Source: Nitrososphaera sp. (GTDB lineage Archaea; Thermoproteota; Nitrososphaeria; Nitrososphaerales; Nitrososphaeraceae). From it: a stretch of 8,003 bases of DNA. The stretch is taken from positions 1 through 8,003 of the forward strand of contig JAJPDY010000043.1 of assembly GCA_023252395.1 (NCBI GenBank). Direction: 5' to 3'. The stretch's first letter is position 1; each line of letters starts with the position of its first letter. Below, one piece after another: positions 5,362 through 8,003 of the stretch. The notes under the pieces are model-generated. The model did not search any database, was not told the DNA's origin, and saw only the letters and a list, made by a program, of their open reading frames with translations. The position numbers were made by a program, and so were the translations under genes.

Positions 5362-5865
5362 ATGACATCCAGCAGCACCACTCTTTCAGCAAGGATGGTA
5401 TTTTCAAGCAAGGCCCATATAGCGCTCGCTGTCGCAGTTGCGGCAGCATTCTGGGTCATTTTCAACTACTTTGACGGCCTGCTGCTGTTTTCTCCAGAAA
5501 TTGATTTTTACACCCCCATACCTTCTAACGCGCTCCCCGGCTTTGTCCTCTCAAACATCACGGCGCCGCTTGTGGGAATCGTGGTCAGCATGAACATATA
5601 CATCATCAGAAACTTTCGTTCATTAAAAATGGGCAAGTCGTTCTTTTCCGGCTCTATCCTGAGCACGGCTTCAAGCATGTGCGTAGGCTGCTCTTCGATT
5701 GGAGTCTTTCTTGCAACCGCGTTTGGAACCGCAGGAGTCGCCACGTCTTCGTTCATGTCCAACTACCAGATCCCCTTTCGCTTGCTTGCCATTGGGCTCC
5801 TTGCGTGGGCGTACTATTCTGCACACCGCAGGATTGCAAAATCATGCGCTATCAGTAAGCCCTAA
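5362..5865 (+). CDS. Four-helix membrane protein with CxxC, hypothetical
   Basis: From ATG 5362 the product has 167 residues and four hydrophobic segments at about 19-36, 58-82, 95-122 and 136-153, so it is an integral membrane protein. The loop after helix 1 carries YFDGLLLFSPEIDFYTP. Helix 3 contains CVGC at 107-110 followed by small residues (FGTAGVATSS), and helix 4 follows NYQIPFRLL. A CxxC inside or at the edge of a membrane helix suggests a redox-active pair or a metal site. The pattern recalls a conserved thaumarchaeal family of unknown function; that is from memory. The frame is open back to a TTG at 5266, but that stretch overlaps the divergent zinc-ribbon gene and its promoter. ATG 5395 is a shorter alternative. 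The 3' end overlaps the convergent winged-helix gene by 24 bp. Confidence 0.78.
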   Translation: MTSSSTTLSARMVFSSKAHIALAVAVAAAFWVIFNYFDGLLLFSPEIDFYTPIPSNALPGFVLSNITAPLVGIVVSMNIYIIRNFRSLKMGKSFFSGSILSTASSMCVGCSSIGVFLATAFGTAGVATSSFMSNYQIPFRLLAIGLLAWAYYSAHRRIAKSCAISKP

Positions 5866-6111
5866 AAGATCACGCCTGTGCAGGTAGGCGCTTGCCTTTT
5901 CTGTCACGACGATGTTGCCGGAATTGTCTACCTGCATCCAGTGGTTGTGCTTCAAGAAAGACACCCACATTTTGACAAGCTCGATATCCCCGTTGAACTT
6001 GGATGCGATTTCAGGGATTGTCTCTCCGCGGACCAGAGATTCTAGAATGTATGCGGCTGCGTCAAGGCCGCGTAACATCCGGGGCTCCTTGCGAGCAACA
6101 GACGTTATCAT
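5842..6111 (-). CDS. Small winged-helix/HTH-like protein, 89 aa
   Basis: The 89-residue product looks like a small DNA-binding domain. After a basic N-terminus (VARKEPRML), predicted helices are GLDAAAYILESLVRG, TIPEIASKFNG and DIELVKMWVSFLKHNHWM. They are followed by a beta-wing, QVDNSGNIVVTEKASAYL, typical of archaeal winged-helix regulators. The second and third helices would form the helix-turn-helix. No ligand domain is present. The start is chosen at ATG 6111, because a strong TATA box at 6134-6139 lies 25-26 nt upstream, fitting a leaderless mRNA. The open frame begins at a TTG 15 bp earlier; the ATG at 6078 (residue 12) is a further alternative. It is divergent from the membrane-anchored protein gene and could regulate that shared region, but that is inference. 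The 3' end overlaps the membrane protein gene by 24 bp. Confidence 0.78.
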   Translation of the reverse strand: MITSVARKEPRMLRGLDAAAYILESLVRGETIPEIASKFNGDIELVKMWVSFLKHNHWMQVDNSGNIVVTEKASAYLHRRDLLGLTDSA

Positions 6112-6133
6112 GCATCTCTTGTGCAATTTACGC

Positions 6134-6139
6134 TATATA
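6134..6139 (-). promoter_or_regulatory. TATA box for the winged-helix gene
   Basis: The minus-strand CTATATAGC contains TATATA, a strong archaeal TATA match, centred 25-26 nt before ATG 6111. It decides the start codon for a leaderless transcript. Confidence 0.65.
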
Positions 6140-6156
6140 GGCGAAGCTGAACTACG

Positions 6157-6173
6157 TTAACTAACATGGTTAA
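6157..6173. repeat. Inverted repeat TTAAC-N7-GTTAA, possible operator
   Basis: Two 5-bp arms, TTAAC and GTTAA, are separated by TAACATG. The spacer begins with a second TAAC, so a tighter TAAC-ATG-GTTA reading also exists. It lies just upstream of the winged-helix TATA box within the divergent intergenic region, a plausible dimer-binding site. Confidence 0.35.
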
Positions 6174-6217
6174 TTTACTGCTTGCTCGAATTTTTCTAAG
6201 GAAAATCATACTCGAAG

Positions 6218-6231
6218 GTAATTTTTGTTAC
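6218..6231. repeat. Inverted repeat GTAA-N6-TTAC, possible operator
   Basis: The short arms GTAA and TTAC flank TTTTTG, about 28 bp before the TATA box of the downstream plus-strand gene. The arms are only 4 bp, so chance occurrence is possible. CTCGAA occurs immediately before it (6211-6216) and again at 6185-6190. Confidence 0.25.
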
Positions 6232-6258
6232 AATGATCCCATCTTTGAGACGCGTGTA

Positions 6259-6266
6259 CTTATATC
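6259..6266 (+). promoter_or_regulatory. TATA box for the membrane-anchored protein gene
   Basis: CTTATATC is centred 28 nt before ATG 6291, predicting a leaderless transcript. With the winged-helix TATA box it defines a 164-bp divergent promoter region (6127-6290 if counted from the upstream TTG) that holds no convincing gene. Confidence 0.6.
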
Positions 6267-6290
6267 CAAAAGGAAATAGTACACAACCTG

Positions 6291-6899
6291 ATGTCGCGGT
6301 CCCGTACCAAGCTAATCATAATACTTGCTTCAGTTGTTGTGGTTGGGTTGGTAGTCGCGTTTGCAATAACTTCCTCGCTGTCACTTCCCCAGATTTCAGA
6401 TAGCGGTATCGGAAGTTATTCCTGCCAGCCAGTCGACATTAACAGAGTCAATGCAGGCTTTTCCGTAAAGCAGCCCGCAACACAATCAATGCCTCCAGGG
6501 TATGCGCTGCAAATAGCGCAAGACCAGCAGGGCAGGATCGTATTGTACTATGATGACAATAGCTTGACTTGCCCCTTGCCACTTGATAAAATAACCCAAT
6601 CAATAGAAAATGGGACGATAGTTGTTGGAATAGATAAAGCGTCTAGCTCGGGTTACGCAGATTCTGGAGCATTTCAAGAGGGAGAGCTGCAGTATTTCAA
6701 ATCAAAAGATGCGAACGCAGCCAATGCGCAAGCTATCGATGTTGATGGATACAAGGGCATAGGAGCAAGCCACGTGCCCAGCCAGCAAACGTCAGTGCTG
6801 TTCTTTTATCACGAGACGGACCAGACGATATACGGCATTTACGGCAACCTGACAATGGACGAGCTGACCAATATCGCAAAGACCATACCGCACAGCTAG
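6291..6899 (+). CDS. Membrane-anchored extracytoplasmic hypothetical protein, 202 aa
   Basis: A short basic start (MSRSRTK) precedes one strongly hydrophobic helix at about 8-30. About 170 polar residues follow that are expected outside the membrane, so this is a signal-anchored or cleaved secreted protein. The outer part has exactly two cysteines (45 and 94), able to form one disulfide, and two N-glycosylation sequons (NGT at 107, NLT at 186). The C-terminal stretch, from VLFFYHETDQTIYGIYGNL to MDELTNIAKTI, resembles the end of DUF4367-type beta-rich domains found in many archaeal and bacterial surface proteins. That resemblance is from memory and unproven. No enzyme motif is seen. ATG 6291 is fixed by a TATA box 28 nt upstream. 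The gene converges on the GAPDH gene with 2 bp between the stop codons. Confidence 0.85.
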   Translation: MSRSRTKLIIILASVVVVGLVVAFAITSSLSLPQISDSGIGSYSCQPVDINRVNAGFSVKQPATQSMPPGYALQIAQDQQGRIVLYYDDNSLTCPLPLDKITQSIENGTIVVGIDKASSSGYADSGAFQEGELQYFKSKDANAANAQAIDVDGYKGIGASHVPSQQTSVLFFYHETDQTIYGIYGNLTMDELTNIAKTIPHS

Positions 6900-6901
6900 C
6901 C

Positions 6902-7951
6902 CTATCTAAATTCCTCTTCAAGCGTCTTTCGCTTCTTGCTCAGCTGGAAGAGGCTGTCGGTGCGCTTGAGGGCGTCTTCTCTTGAGCGCTTGAAGACCAT
7001 AGACTGGAGCAGCATGTGGTTTTCAGGTATCACCATTCCTGTCTGGTCATCGGAATATCCTATCTTGACCGTGTCGTCCTGCACGCGCAGGATGTCCTGG
7101 TGGATGTGCACCATGTTGGTGTCGCCGTGGGCAAACCCGAGCTCTAGTGCCTTTTTCCTGACGTCGCCCGTGCCCTTGGCGGAACTGATTATTGCAACTC
7201 CAAACTCATTTCTGTAGCATTCCAGTATTTCGTCTCTGCTTGGGGCCTTGCCGCTGAACCGGATAAACATCTGGTGCAGGTGCATCATCCTTGACGGGAC
7301 CTTGAACGCGTCCACGTATAGATTTGCATTGGGGATAAAGTCCTTGACGTCGTCTTGGTGATGAGGGTTCCTGTCCCACTCTATAGAGTCCTTTACCGCC
7401 TTTGTGTCTTCAAGGTCAGCCCACCTCCGGATAAGCTCGACGTCGTAGCGCCTGATGCGCTCTCCAAACTTTTCTATTAATGGCTGCATCACCCTTCCCA
7501 TGCCAGAGACGTTGCAGCTTCCCTGTATGACATAGGTCCTGCCTGCAGCCTTTGAATAATTTACGCGTGAATTGTGAATCATGTCTGCCACTGCGCGCTC
7601 GCCGTGCCTGTCCTCTCCGCCCTGAAATATCGCCGGCTTGCCCATTGGCTCGTACAGGCTTTTCTTGTTGTCGTACCCGCCGCCTTCCTTTGCTGCGTCT
7701 ATCACGACGTCGCTTGCCTTGACTGCGTCCGGCACACTGCCTGACACATTGTAGCCTTTTTCCTTGAACGCACCTAGCATTTCCTGCGGCACGTAGACGC
7801 TAAGGCGGTTGTCAAGTGCTTCTTTGACCTTGTCGTCTATGGTGTATTTTGCAACTCCGACCAGCTGTATTTCCTTGTCAACAGATAGCGCGCTTGCGAG
7901 ACGTCTCCCTATGTTTCCGTATCCGTTTATGAAGACTCTGACCAAAACCAA
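6902..7951 (-). CDS. gap: Archaeal type II glyceraldehyde-3-phosphate dehydrogenase (phosphorylating), TTG start
   Basis: The enzyme interconverts glyceraldehyde 3-phosphate and 1,3-bisphosphoglycerate with NAD(P) in the cytoplasm, mainly serving gluconeogenesis in autotrophic archaea. The 349-residue length fits. The Rossmann loop is NGYGNIGRR at 9-17, then AIFQGGE at 107-113. The catalytic cysteine is Cys146 in GSCNVSGMGR, RRWADLED is at 175-182, and HHQDDV at 197-202 supplies the general-base histidine. The active-site stretch differs from the common archaeal SCNTTGLCR but keeps Ser-Cys-Asn and Gly. The C-terminal end is more basic than usual (LSKKRKTLEEEFR). An in-frame TGA directly precedes the TTG at 7951; the TTG at 7945 is an alternative and has GGTGAT 5 nt upstream as a ribosome site. 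There is no ATG near. Its 3' end is 2 bp from the membrane-anchored protein gene. Confidence 0.95.
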   Translation of the reverse strand: MVLVRVFINGYGNIGRRLASALSVDKEIQLVGVAKYTIDDKVKEALDNRLSVYVPQEMLGAFKEKGYNVSGSVPDAVKASDVVIDAAKEGGGYDNKKSLYEPMGKPAIFQGGEDRHGERAVADMIHNSRVNYSKAAGRTYVIQGSCNVSGMGRVMQPLIEKFGERIRRYDVELIRRWADLEDTKAVKDSIEWDRNPHHQDDVKDFIPNANLYVDAFKVPSRMMHLHQMFIRFSGKAPSRDEILECYRNEFGVAIISSAKGTGDVRKKALELGFAHGDTNMVHIHQDILRVQDDTVKIGYSDDQTGMVIPENHMLLQSMVFKRSREDALKRTDSLFQLSKKRKTLEEEFR

Positions 7952-7956
7952 TCACC
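7951..7956 (-). promoter_or_regulatory. Shine-Dalgarno-like GGTGAT before gap
   Basis: On the minus strand GGTGAT pairs with the archaeal anti-SD end of 16S rRNA. It is 5 nt from the TTG at 7945 and overlaps the TTG at 7951. If used, it favours 7945 as the start, giving MVRVFINGYG. AT-rich elements at about 7979-7984 and 7993-8000 could be the TATA box; the first suits a leaderless start near 7951. Confidence 0.35.
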
Positions 7957-8003
7957 CGAGATATGTGAGCAAGCAGCAAATATCTTCCATGCATTAAATA
8001 CGT

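Noticed and set aside
6195..6209. TTTTC-TAAG-GAAAA hairpin in the intergenic region
   Set aside because: A 5-bp AT-rich stem is weak and expected by chance in such sequence; it is not near a gene end.
6166..6279. 37-codon plus-strand frame in the divergent region
   Set aside because: It contains the TATA box of the next gene. The product is simple hydrophobic-basic sequence without a motif, and no promoter precedes it at the right distance.

Overview
The window looks like ordinary chromosome from an ammonia-oxidising-type archaeon (Thaumarchaeota/Nitrososphaerota). The roughly 50% GC suggests the Nitrososphaera side of the phylum rather than the AT-rich Nitrosopumilus side. The archaeal assignment rests on a single-copy-type aRF1 release factor with NIKS, YxCxxxF and GGQ motifs, a 20S proteasome beta subunit, an archaeal type II GAPDH, an XRE-CBS regulator, and TATA-box promoters about 25-28 nt upstream of start codons (leaderless mRNAs). 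The phylum call is inference from family memory. No tRNA, rRNA, CRISPR array, insertion sequence or phage gene was seen.

Layout, left to right. (1) The end of a CheY-like response regulator, cut by the window edge, then a 61-aa Cys-rich protein on the same strand. (2) On the minus strand, a GHKL/HSP90-like ATPase is transcribed towards a proteasome beta subunit that lacks the catalytic threonine. (3) A 42-aa eight-cysteine microprotein on the plus strand converges on the aRF1 gene and overlaps it by 8 bp. (4) aRF1 is divergent from an XRE helix-turn-helix/CBS-pair regulator across a 98-bp promoter region. (5) A 44-aa zinc-ribbon-like microprotein with a TTG start lies on the minus strand, abutting the regulator gene end to end. 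(6) A four-helix membrane protein with a CxxC pair converges on, and overlaps, a small winged-helix-like protein. (7) A 164-bp divergent promoter region with two inverted repeats leads to a membrane-anchored extracytoplasmic protein. (8) That gene converges, with a 2-bp gap, on a type II GAPDH gene.

The themes are protein turnover (proteasome beta subunit, GHKL ATPase), translation termination (aRF1), central carbon metabolism (GAPDH) and small regulators. The genes do not form one obvious operon or defence system. Nearly every gene has its own candidate promoter, and convergent pairs are packed so tightly that 3' ends touch or overlap. The least expected content is two Cys-rich microproteins (42 and 44 aa) that a 60-residue ORF cutoff would miss, the predicted catalytically dead proteasome beta subunit, and its neighbouring uncharacterised GHKL ATPase. 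I found no convincing new multi-gene system, only these single-gene leads.
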